The notes under the pieces were generated by a model that had not been told where the DNA came from, made no database searches, and worked only from the letters and a program-made list of their open reading frames with translations. From positions 9,904-73,903 of the forward strand of contig QUMM01000014.1 of the NCBI GenBank assembly GCA_003435055.1: a DNA stretch of 64,000 nt, in the 5' to 3' direction. Shown in pieces: positions 37,530 through 45,425 of the stretch. The stretch is from Lachnospiraceae bacterium OF09-6. GTDB taxonomy: Bacteria; Bacillota; Clostridia; Lachnospirales; Lachnospiraceae. The number at the start of each line of letters is the position of its first letter. The stretch's first letter is position 1. A program made the translations under genes and the position numbers.

Positions 37530-38633
37530 TCTGTTGAAACATTTAATAAGTATCAATACGGTCAATCCACCAGCCAAGAACTGGCAGCAGCAGAGTATCT
37601 GAGATTATTTCTTGAACCATATGGATTCAAATGCCATGTGCAGGAAGTAGAAGAAGGAAGAGCGAATCTGGTTGCTGAGTATGGCGAAGAAGGCACAGAA
37701 TTAATTTTTAATGGACATCTGGATGTGGTACCGGTCACGGATAATTGGGCTACGGATCCATTTACAATGGTGGAAAAAAACGAAAAAATATATGCCAGAG
37801 GAAGCGCCGATATGAAAGGCGGTGTAGCAGCAATGTGTGTAGCAGCTATTACAGCAGCAGAACAAGGCCTAGTCAGAAAAGGCAGACTAAAACTGGTATT
37901 TGTTGCGGATGAAGAATGCTCTAATCTTGGTACACATGCTTATTTTTCACAATATGGCAGATGTAAGGAAAATACCAAAGTCATTATTGGAGAACCTACG
38001 AATCTGAAGGTAAATGTAGCTCACAGAGGTGTATCAAGAGATTATATTACTATATTAGGATCTTCTCGTCATGCAGGACTTCCATGGAGAAAAGATGATC
38101 CGGTAAGCTGTGCTGCGTCAGCCATTCAGGTGCTGGACGGGTTGAATGAGTATTTTCAAGCTGTTAAGCATGAGATACTGCCAGTGCCGAGTATATCAGT
38201 AACCATGCTGGAGGCATATGAAAAAGATAATATTGCACCTGGCAAAGTAAAAATGCTGACAGACTGCAGGATACTTCCAGGTATGACACAGCAGGAAATA
38301 GAAAACTTAATAAGAAAGACTCTTGAGAAAACTGGTATTCACTTTGAAATAGCGCCACACTTTTATATGCCAGGAGGTGCTCTTTCTATCCATAATGAAA
38401 TGGTTCATACCTGTAATAAAATTATTGAGACGGTATTACAGCAAGAAGCAGAACCAGTTGCATTTCCAGCATCCTGCGAACAATGCTTCTGGATTGAAAA
38501 TGGAGCGGATGCCCTGATTCTTGGACCAGGAGATATCAAACAGGCACATACTGATAATGAGTATGTAGAAAAACAACAACTGTTACAGGCAGTGGAGATA
38601 TATCGTCAGATTATTACCAGTTATCTTCAGTAA
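37495..38633 (+). CDS. M20-family metallopeptidase/deacylase, ArgE/DapE-like (one frameshift)
   Basis: The ATG at 37495 lies inside the end of the kinase gene and has AAGGA before it. The N-terminus reads INTVNPP, then one G seems missing at 37573; restoring it gives NPPGQELAAAEYLRLF. Metal and catalytic motifs are FNGHLDVVP, ARGSADMKGG, VADEECSNLG, IIGEPTN and KQAHTDNEY. M20 enzymes remove N-acyl groups from amino acids or cleave dipeptides. Here it may free an amino acid or amine from the imported compound. Confidence 0.84.
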
Positions 38634-38671
38634 GCAGAGGTTCTATATGAAAAGAAAGAGGTGAATGAAAC

Positions 38672-39775
38672 ATGATTATGAATGAGAATTTGCGTGAACT
38701 GCCAACTCCTGCAGTTGTAATTGATCTGGATATGGCAGAAGAAAATATTCGCGTGATGCAAAAAAATGCAGAAAAACATGGATTAGCGCACAGACCGCAT
38801 ATAAAAACGCATCGTGCCGGATATTTTGCAAAAAAGCAGATTGAAATGGGATGCAAGGGTATTACATGTGCAAAACTCGGAGAAGCAGAGATCATGGCAG
38901 ATGATGGAATAAAAGATATATTTATTGCTTATCCGATTATTGGGGAAGATAAACTGCAACGCTTATATCAACTTGCAAAGCGTGTAAAAGTATCAACGAT
39001 TGTGAATTCCTTAAAGGGTGCAAGAGACTTAAGTACATTTTTTACTGAAAGAAATACACAGATTGAAGTTTTGATTGAAGTGGATGGTGGATTAAACAGA
39101 GGTGGGATCAAACCTGGTGAGCCAACATTAGAATTTGCTGAGAAGATCAGAAATGAATCTGGACTGAAAATAAATGGCTTAATGTATTATGGCGGGTTGA
39201 TATATGGGGCGAGAAATATCGGAGAGCTGGAAGAATTTACCAGAAAAGAACATGATAATCTGGTAACTACGGCAGAACTTTTAAAGCAGCATGGATTCCA
39301 GATAAATGTTTTAAGTGCCGGTTCCAGTTTCTCCGGGAAAAAACCTGAGTTATTGGAAGGAATAACAGAAATACGAAGTGGTCACTATATTTTTAATGAC
39401 TGTGGACAACTAGACATAGGCCTGGCAAGTCCGGAACAGTGTGCATTAAATGTGGTTACTACGGTAGTCGCAAAACCAGATGATCATACTGTGATCTGTG
39501 ACGTGGGTACAAAATCTTTGACATCTGATCAGTGTCATTATCGAGAGGGGTATGGATATGTCATGGAACATCCGGAAATTCAGATATATTCCCTAAATGA
39601 AGAACATGCCTTTCTGAGAACAGAAGAAGAAAACCCACTTCAGGTGGGAGACAAGATTGCCATAATCCCCAATCATGCATGTGTTGTGACAAATCTGGCA
39701 GAAAAAGTGTACGGATTCCGTAATGGAAAATTAGACCAGATGATTGTAATAGATGCAAAAGGAAAGAGTGTATAG
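38672..39775 (+). CDS. Fold-III PLP enzyme, D-threonine aldolase/D-serine dehydratase-like
   Basis: 367 residues. The N-terminal barrel carries the PLP Lys motif RPHIKTHRAGYF and VLIEVDGGLNRGG; the C-terminal metal site is IPNHACVVTNLAEKVYGF. Family members split D-threo-3-hydroxyamino acids to glycine and an aldehyde, or dehydrate D-serine to pyruvate and ammonia. The RidA gene in the same operon fits the dehydratase type, which releases reactive enamine or imine products that RidA hydrolyses. GAGGTG precedes the ATG. Confidence 0.85.
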   Translation: MIMNENLRELPTPAVVIDLDMAEENIRVMQKNAEKHGLAHRPHIKTHRAGYFAKKQIEMGCKGITCAKLGEAEIMADDGIKDIFIAYPIIGEDKLQRLYQLAKRVKVSTIVNSLKGARDLSTFFTERNTQIEVLIEVDGGLNRGGIKPGEPTLEFAEKIRNESGLKINGLMYYGGLIYGARNIGELEEFTRKEHDNLVTTAELLKQHGFQINVLSAGSSFSGKKPELLEGITEIRSGHYIFNDCGQLDIGLASPEQCALNVVTTVVAKPDDHTVICDVGTKSLTSDQCHYREGYGYVMEHPEIQIYSLNEEHAFLRTEEENPLQVGDKIAIIPNHACVVTNLAEKVYGFRNGKLDQMIVIDAKGKSV

Positions 39776-39777
39776 AA

Positions 39778-40527
39778 ATGAGACTAAATAACAGAATATC
39801 AATTGTAGCATCTGGAACGGATGGAATTGGACTGAGTAAAGAAGCAGATGCTACTGTGTATTTAGTAAATGGAAAGTCTGAGTGCGCTTTGGTAGATGCC
39901 GGATTTGGAAATACAACAGAATTAATTTGTGATGAGATTCAAAGAGACGGGTATCAGCTGTCAGATGTTAAAAAGATCATTTTGACACATGGACATGCCG
40001 ATCATGCAGGAGGAGTATTAGAACTTGCAAAGCGAATTGGGGCAAAGGTCTATGCTATGGAAAGTACAGCACTGGCAATGGAAAATGCAGATATGGAGTT
40101 CTTTTCTATGAATGCAGCGAAGAAGGCAGGGATGTTTCCAGATGATTTTATATTGAAAGCCTGTGAAGTTTATCCATTGGCAGACGGACAGCAAATAAAG
40201 GTAGGGGATCTGTGTTTAAATGCTATGGTCACAGAAGGTCATTGTGCAGGGCATATGTCTTACTGGGGGGATATGGATGGGGTACGATATTTATTCTCTG
40301 GTGATGCAATATTTTATCATGGGAAGATATCTGTTTTGGCAACCGCAGACAGTAATATACCAATGTATATGAGAACCATAAAACGGTTATATCAGTTGAA
40401 ACCAGATGCGTTACTTCCTGGTCATGGATGTTTTACATTATCTGGTGCGGATAAGCATATTAAGAAGGCAATGGGATATGTAAAACGCCTGGAGTTACCA
40501 AAAAACTATAATGAAGATTTATATTAA
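39778..40527 (+). CDS. Metallo-beta-lactamase-fold hydrolase
   Basis: 249 residues starting two bases after the PLP enzyme. Zinc ligands are in ILTHGHADHAGG, TEGHCAGHMSYW, FSGDAIFYHG and LLPGHG. The family includes glyoxalase II, lactonases and phosphodiesterases. In this operon it may hydrolyse a thioester, lactone or ester intermediate. It is not secreted. Confidence 0.84.
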   Translation: MRLNNRISIVASGTDGIGLSKEADATVYLVNGKSECALVDAGFGNTTELICDEIQRDGYQLSDVKKIILTHGHADHAGGVLELAKRIGAKVYAMESTALAMENADMEFFSMNAAKKAGMFPDDFILKACEVYPLADGQQIKVGDLCLNAMVTEGHCAGHMSYWGDMDGVRYLFSGDAIFYHGKISVLATADSNIPMYMRTIKRLYQLKPDALLPGHGCFTLSGADKHIKKAMGYVKRLELPKNYNEDLY

Positions 40528-40546
40528 TTTTAAGGAGGATAAAAAA

Positions 40547-41014
40547 ATGAAAGATGTATATGAAATCATGAAAGAGCAGAATATTATTTTACCAAAGGCT
40601 CCAAAGAAAGGTGGTATCTATACACCAGTTATGGAATTTGGCGAAAAGTTTTTATATTGCTCAGGATGTGGCCCTAAATTGGATAACGGGGAAACTGTGA
40701 TTGGAAAACTGGGAAAAGATCTTACACTGGAAGAAGGGCAGCATGCTGCACGTAACTGCATATTAAATCTTTTAGCCAATCTGGAAGAAAAAACAGGAGA
40801 TTTAAACAAGATTAAACGTTTTGTAAAAGTGCTTGCATTTGTAAACAGTGTTGATACTTTTACGGATCAGCCAGCAGTAGTGAATGGGGGATCTGAATTG
40901 ATACATAACTTATTTGGTGATGAAGCAGGGCTTCCGGCGCGTTCTGCGATTGGAACCAATGCGCTTCCAGGTGGCATTGCATGTGAAATCGAAGTACTTG
41001 TAGAATTAAAATAG
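40547..41014 (+). CDS. RidA/YjgF-family enamine/imine deaminase
   Basis: 155 residues from an ATG with AAGGAGG in front. Motifs are YCSGCGPKL, ARNCILNLLANLEE, RFVKVLAFVNS, PARSAIGTNALPGG and IACEIEVLVEL, including the Arg that binds the carboxylate of 2-aminoacrylate-like substrates. RidA proteins hydrolyse reactive enamines made by PLP dehydratases. As the last gene of the operon it supports the view that the D-threonine aldolase-like enzyme acts as a dehydratase. Confidence 0.86.
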   Translation: MKDVYEIMKEQNIILPKAPKKGGIYTPVMEFGEKFLYCSGCGPKLDNGETVIGKLGKDLTLEEGQHAARNCILNLLANLEEKTGDLNKIKRFVKVLAFVNSVDTFTDQPAVVNGGSELIHNLFGDEAGLPARSAIGTNALPGGIACEIEVLVELK

Positions 41015-41027
41015 TTGAAATAAACAG

Positions 41028-41067
41028 ATAGCCTTGCTCGATAATCAAAGTTGCTGAGTAAGGCTAT
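41028..41067. terminator. Bidirectional terminator
   Basis: Stem of 12 pairs including one G-U (41028-41039 with 41056-41067) between the convergent RidA and response regulator genes. It marks the right end of the AT-rich catabolic island. Confidence 0.7.
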
Positions 41068-41069
41068 TA

Positions 41070-41743
41070 TTAATCCATCACACACGCTTTATACCCCAGT
41101 CCCCGTATGGTATGGATAGAGAAGTCTCTGCTGTCTGCGAATCGCTTCCGAAGTCTTCCGATATGTACACTGACGGTAGCCTCTGTGGATTCGGATTCTG
41201 GTCCCCAGATGTCATCCATCAGCTGTTCTCGCGTGAAGATCTGGTTCGGATAAGAGAGCAGCTTATATAACAGATAGAATTCCTTTTGAGGAAGGATAGA
41301 TTCTTCGCCATGGGTGGATACTGTCAGGGTATCATAGTCCAAAGTGGTATCACCGACCTTTAGCTCATGTTCAGATACGATCTTCGCCCGGCGCAGCAAT
41401 GCCCGGATTCGCAGCAGCATCTCATCTTCATCCACAGGACAGACCATATAGTCATCCACTCCCATGAGAAATCCCTTTTTCACATCTTTCGCCATATGCT
41501 TTGGTGCAATCATCAGATTGGCATATCATTTCCACAGTCTCGCAGCATTTTGGTCAGTGTAAATCCATCCATACCTGGCATGAGTGCGGAAACCAAAAGC
41601 AGGTCGATCTTTTTTTCTTCCAGCATATGAAGCGCAATGGAAGCGGAATCGGCACAAATTGGCTGATAACCGGAATGGGAAAGTATAGCGTGATAATAGC
41701 GTCTGGAATTTTTATCATCATCTACAATTAAAATGCGAAACAT
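41070..41743 (-). CDS. OmpR-family response regulator lacking the phospho-acceptor Asp (one frameshift)
   Basis: Starts at 41741-41743 (MFRILIVDDDKNSRRYY) with AGGGGGAT before it. One base seems missing near 41516; restoring it gives GNDMPILMIAPKHMAKDVK and a protein of about 224 residues. The winged helix is intact (LPQKEFYLLYKLLSYPNQIF, VSVHIGRLRKRF, IHTIRGLGYKA). At the phosphorylation site the sequence is LLLVSALMPGMDG, with Ser where Asp is normal, so ordinary phosphorylation is unlikely. The switch Thr region reads MIAPKH. No kinase gene is adjacent. It is divergent from the NEW3-ABC operon, whose promoter has 11-bp repeats. Confidence 0.82.
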
Positions 41744-41858
41744 AATATCCCCCTGATCATTTTTATCGAAACACAGTATAACACCAAAATCTGGAAAAAC
41801 AGCAAAGTTCACTGAATTTTCACAAGTTCACAATATGTTCAAAATTTCGTTCCTTTTA

Positions 41859-41890
41859 TTTAAATTTAGTTTAAATTCAGGTTTTACTAT
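41859..41890 (+). promoter_or_regulatory. Promoter with 11-bp tandem repeat, likely OmpR-type activator site
   Basis: TTTAAATTTAG (41859-41869) and TTTAAATTCAG (41870-41880) are two adjacent 11-base units. They take the place of a -35 box ahead of TACTAT (41885-41890). Tandem 11-bp units are the usual site of OmpR/PhoB-type dimers. The divergent response regulator at 41070-41743 is the likely binder. Bases 41891-41985 are untranslated leader. Confidence 0.55.
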
Positions 41891-41985
41891 AGCGTCAGCA
41901 AACGGGGCAGGCGAGTGCCAGAACGGACAGTTCTCAAAAGCCCTGAACAGAGAAGTAAATTTGGAAGCAAAGGAGTATGCAGATC

Positions 41986-43263
41986 ATGAGAAAGAGACAA
42001 CTGTATTTGAACAATCAGTACACTACAAATGAGAAAGGAAGAGGCAAGCGATCCAGATTAAAGACGATTGGTATGACAGCAGCACTTCTGAGTATGGTCA
42101 GTCTCGTGACACCTGCAGCAGTCTATGCCGCACCACAGACTGATACTGAGACACAGGAAGTGACCTCAGCCAGTGCATTTGAAATGAGCACCGCTTATCC
42201 AGGTATTTCTGTAAAACCAGGTGAGACCACTACATTTGATCTGGACTTTATCAATCAGACCGGCAGCGGTCAGGATGCAGCACTTAGCATTAAGGATCTG
42301 CCGGACGGATGGGATGGATATTTCCGTGGAAATGGCGGCCAGATCAATAAAGTACATATTCAGTCATCCAAAGACGTGTCAGAAGGTCTGGCAACTTTAA
42401 GTCTGACAGTTCCAGAAGGAACAGCAGAAGGTGACTACAATGTTACAGTAGAAGCAGTCACAGACGACGGGGAAACCAGTGATGTGACATTGACACTGAA
42501 TGTATCAGAGGAAGAGAACGGAGCCAGTACCTTTACTGCAGAATATGCAGAGCAGCAGGCAGCATCTGGTACCGCATTCAGCTTTGATACCACATTGGTA
42601 AATAACAAAGGAACGGAACAGTCTTTCAGTCTTTCCGCAGAAGCACCGGAAGGATGGCAGGTAACATTTACTCCATCCGGAGAAAGCAATGCAGTAGCAA
42701 GCCTGAACGTAGATGCGGGTGCCAGCCAGGGTATTACCGTAGCAATTACACCGCCTGAGACATTGACACAGGGAGATTACACCATTCCGATTTCTGCAAT
42801 TTCCTCTTCAGAAAAGCTGTCAACAGAACTGAAAATGACCATTACCGGATCTTATGCAGTGGAAGTATCCACACCAAGTGGTAACTTAAGTGTAGATGCT
42901 TATGCTAATGCAAAGAAAGCAGTAACCTTATCCATTACCAATACAGGTAACGTTGATCTGACGAATCTGAATCTGACATCTTCTGCAGCCAGCAACTGGG
43001 ATGTGAGCTTTGATGAATCTACGATTGATCTTCTGGAAGCAGGTGCTACCAAGGAAGTAACTGCTTATATTACACCGGATTCGGATGCAATTACCGGTGA
43101 TTATGTAGCCTCTGTCACAGCAGCGAATGATGTAGCTACTTCTACCGCAAGCCTGCGTGTATCCGTAAAGACACGTACCAGCTGGGGACTGGCAGCAGTT
43201 GCCATCATTGTAGTTCTGGGAGCAGGTCTTGGCTATGTATTTAAAAAATACGGGAGAAGATAA
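41986..43263 (+). CDS. Membrane-anchored exported protein with NEW3-type Ig-like domains
   Basis: About 425 residues from the ATG at 41986, which is better spaced from AAGGAG than the ATG at 41977. A long leader (TIGMTAALLSMVSLVTPAAVYA) is followed by about three Ig-like units with NEW3 features (YPGISVKPGETTTFDLDFIN, LPDGWDGYF, EGDYNVTVEA, ITNTGNVDLTNLNL). A C-terminal membrane helix (GLAAVAIIVVLGAGLGYVF) and a basic tail anchor it outside the cell. It is followed by an ABC-2 ATPase and permease in one operon and may act as their extracytoplasmic partner. Confidence 0.82.
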   Translation: MRKRQLYLNNQYTTNEKGRGKRSRLKTIGMTAALLSMVSLVTPAAVYAAPQTDTETQEVTSASAFEMSTAYPGISVKPGETTTFDLDFINQTGSGQDAALSIKDLPDGWDGYFRGNGGQINKVHIQSSKDVSEGLATLSLTVPEGTAEGDYNVTVEAVTDDGETSDVTLTLNVSEEENGASTFTAEYAEQQAASGTAFSFDTTLVNNKGTEQSFSLSAEAPEGWQVTFTPSGESNAVASLNVDAGASQGITVAITPPETLTQGDYTIPISAISSSEKLSTELKMTITGSYAVEVSTPSGNLSVDAYANAKKAVTLSITNTGNVDLTNLNLTSSAASNWDVSFDESTIDLLEAGATKEVTAYITPDSDAITGDYVASVTAANDVATSTASLRVSVKTRTSWGLAAVAIIVVLGAGLGYVFKKYGRR

Positions 43264-43266
43264 GTT

Positions 43267-44286
43267 ATGGGCGAAGTAATTATTCAGACAAGTGGGCTGA
43301 CGAAGCGTTATGGTGAAAAGACTGCGGTGAATCAGTTAAACCTGTCTATCAAAAAAGGTGAGATATTTGGTCTGCTGGGGCCTAACGGTGCCGGCAAAAC
43401 CACAACGATCCTGATGCTTCTGGGTCTGACAGAACCGAGTGCCGGTACAGCTGCGATCTGCGGGATGGATTGTACCAGAAACGCCCTTGGCATCAAGAAG
43501 ATTGTTGGATATCTGCCGGATAATCCAGGCTTTTACCAGGATCTGACCGGCAGACAGAATCTGGCATTTACCGGACGTCTGAATGGATTGTCTGAAGAAG
43601 AAATAAAGAAGCGCAGTGATGAGGCACTGAAGCGTGTCAGACTGGAAGATGCAGCGGATAAAAAGACGGGCACTTATTCCAAAGGTATGCGTCAGAGACT
43701 TGGCATTGCAGATGTGTTGATGAAGGATCCGGAGATTATCATCATGGATGAACCAACACTGGGACTGGATCCGGAAGGTATGCGTGAGCTTCTGGAATTA
43801 ATGACACAGATGTCAAAGGAAGATGGCAGAACGCTGTTGATTTCTTCCCATCAGTTGTATCAGGTACAGCAGATCTGTGACCGGGTTGGCATTTTTGTAA
43901 ACGGTAATCTGATAGCCTGTGGAGAGATCGAAGATCTGGGGCATCAGGTGCAGGACAGTACGAAGTATTCTCTGGAACTGCAGGTTGACCCATGTGATGA
44001 TAAAGTATTGGCAGAGATCAGTAGACAGCCGGGAGTGTCCAGTATTCAGAAGGAAGGAAATATGTTTGTGGTAGAATCGAAGTATGATATTCGTTCTCAG
44101 CTGACGTCCTTCCTGGGCAGCCATGAATATACGATTCAACATCTCCATCAGAGAGGCGGAGATCTGGATGCCATCTATCGGATGTACTTTGAGCGGGCAG
44201 AAGCAGAGGCAGAAGCCATTGCCATGAAAGCCACCCAGAAGGGAAAATTACATAACAGATTATTCAGGGGAGGTGGCACGAAATGA
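43267..44286 (+). CDS. ABC-2 type transporter ATPase
   Basis: 339 residues: Walker A GPNGAGKTTT, signature YSKGMRQRLGIA, Walker B IIIMDEPTLGLDPEG and switch His in ISSHQLYQV. The C-terminal ~110 residues form an extra domain common in CcmA/NatA-type exporters. It starts three bases after the NEW3 protein and overlaps the permease, so the three gene products likely form one exporter. The exported substrate is unknown. Confidence 0.88.
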   Translation: MGEVIIQTSGLTKRYGEKTAVNQLNLSIKKGEIFGLLGPNGAGKTTTILMLLGLTEPSAGTAAICGMDCTRNALGIKKIVGYLPDNPGFYQDLTGRQNLAFTGRLNGLSEEEIKKRSDEALKRVRLEDAADKKTGTYSKGMRQRLGIADVLMKDPEIIIMDEPTLGLDPEGMRELLELMTQMSKEDGRTLLISSHQLYQVQQICDRVGIFVNGNLIACGEIEDLGHQVQDSTKYSLELQVDPCDDKVLAEISRQPGVSSIQKEGNMFVVESKYDIRSQLTSFLGSHEYTIQHLHQRGGDLDAIYRMYFERAEAEAEAIAMKATQKGKLHNRLFRGGGTK

Positions 44287-45290
44287 CCGCAGCAGTATTA
44301 AAAAAAGAAAAGGCAGCCGTGAAAAAAGAGACCGGTAACCATGCTGGAAAACATACTGGCCTGATGGCACTCTATCATAAAGAACTGGCAGATCATCTGC
44401 GCAGTAAGCGTTTCCTGATCATCCTGTTATTGATTCTGGGAACCAGTATTGCCAGTCTGTATGGAGCAGTAAGTGGTTTGTCGGATGCCATATCCCAGGA
44501 TAGTAACTTTGTATTTTTGAAAATTTATACCACCAGTGGCAATTCCATTCCATCTTTCATGAGTATCATTGCTCTGATGGGTCCATTCGTGGGATTGACT
44601 CTTGGATTTGATGCTATTAACAGTGAGCGAAACAATGGGACGCTGAATCGACTGGTGGCACAGCCAATTTACCGCGATTCGATCATCATTGGAAAGTTCC
44701 TGGCAGGAAATGCTGTGATTATGATCATGGTATTTACGATGGGTATTTTTGTAGGAGCTGTTGGCGTTATGGCAACTGGTCTGGTACCACAGACCGAAGA
44801 GGTACTGAGAGTACTGACATTCCTGATTTTCACCGTGGTCTATATGGACTTCTGGCTGGGACTGTCGATTCTGTTCTCAGTTGTGTGCAGACATTCTGCT
44901 ACATCTGCTATGGCGGTTATCGCTCTGTGGATCTTCTTTACCATCTTTATGAGCATGGTAGCAAATATCATTGCCAATGCGGCATACCCGATTACCACAC
45001 AGTATCAGGCGATGCTGAATACGATGAACAATTATACTCTGAAGCTGGGGCTGAACCGTATTTCTCCATATTATCTGTATAGTGAAGCGGTTTCAACGGT
45101 TATGAATCCTACTGTTCGTTCCGTCAATGTAGTCACTATGCAGCAGCTGGAAGGTGCCATTTCAGGATACCTGTCCTTTGGACAGAGCCTGCTTCTGGTA
45201 TGGCCGCATCTGACTGGATTGATTGCGCTGATGCTGGTAGCATTTGGTGGATCTTATATCGGATTTATGAGACAGGAGATCAGAAATTAA
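44283..45290 (+). CDS. ABC-2 type transporter permease
   Basis: 335 residues with six hydrophobic segments, a long cytoplasmic N-terminus (KKEKAAVKKETG) and the ABC-2 permease features FDAINSERNNGTLNRLVAQP and FLAGNAVIMIMVF. An extracytoplasmic loop of about 90 residues lies before the last helices. It overlaps the ATPase stop by four bases. Confidence 0.85.
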   Translation: MTAAVLKKEKAAVKKETGNHAGKHTGLMALYHKELADHLRSKRFLIILLLILGTSIASLYGAVSGLSDAISQDSNFVFLKIYTTSGNSIPSFMSIIALMGPFVGLTLGFDAINSERNNGTLNRLVAQPIYRDSIIIGKFLAGNAVIMIMVFTMGIFVGAVGVMATGLVPQTEEVLRVLTFLIFTVVYMDFWLGLSILFSVVCRHSATSAMAVIALWIFFTIFMSMVANIIANAAYPITTQYQAMLNTMNNYTLKLGLNRISPYYLYSEAVSTVMNPTVRSVNVVTMQQLEGAISGYLSFGQSLLLVWPHLTGLIALMLVAFGGSYIGFMRQEIRN

Positions 45291-45309
45291 GAGATTTGTG
45301 AAAAAGTCC

Positions 45310-45385
45310 TTGACAGCAGAGACAAAAGAGAATAATGTGAGGTAGAAAAAGTTCTGGCTTGCTTTTATGCAGGGCAGAACTTTTT
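45310..45385 (+). promoter_or_regulatory. MATE gene promoter followed by a leader hairpin
   Basis: TTGACA (45310-45315), 17 bases, TAATGT (45333-45338). Right after the expected start point an 11-bp stem (45346-45356 with 45375-45385) ends in five T. It could attenuate the MATE gene or end the transcript from upstream. Confidence 0.5.
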
Positions 45386-45425
45386 GATGGAAAATTATTG
45401 AAGTTGTATCATGAGGAAGAATGTT

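Noticed and set aside
41835..42032. Small frame upstream of the NEW3 protein
   Set aside because: It covers the promoter repeats and has no ribosome binding site; it overlaps the true gene in another frame.
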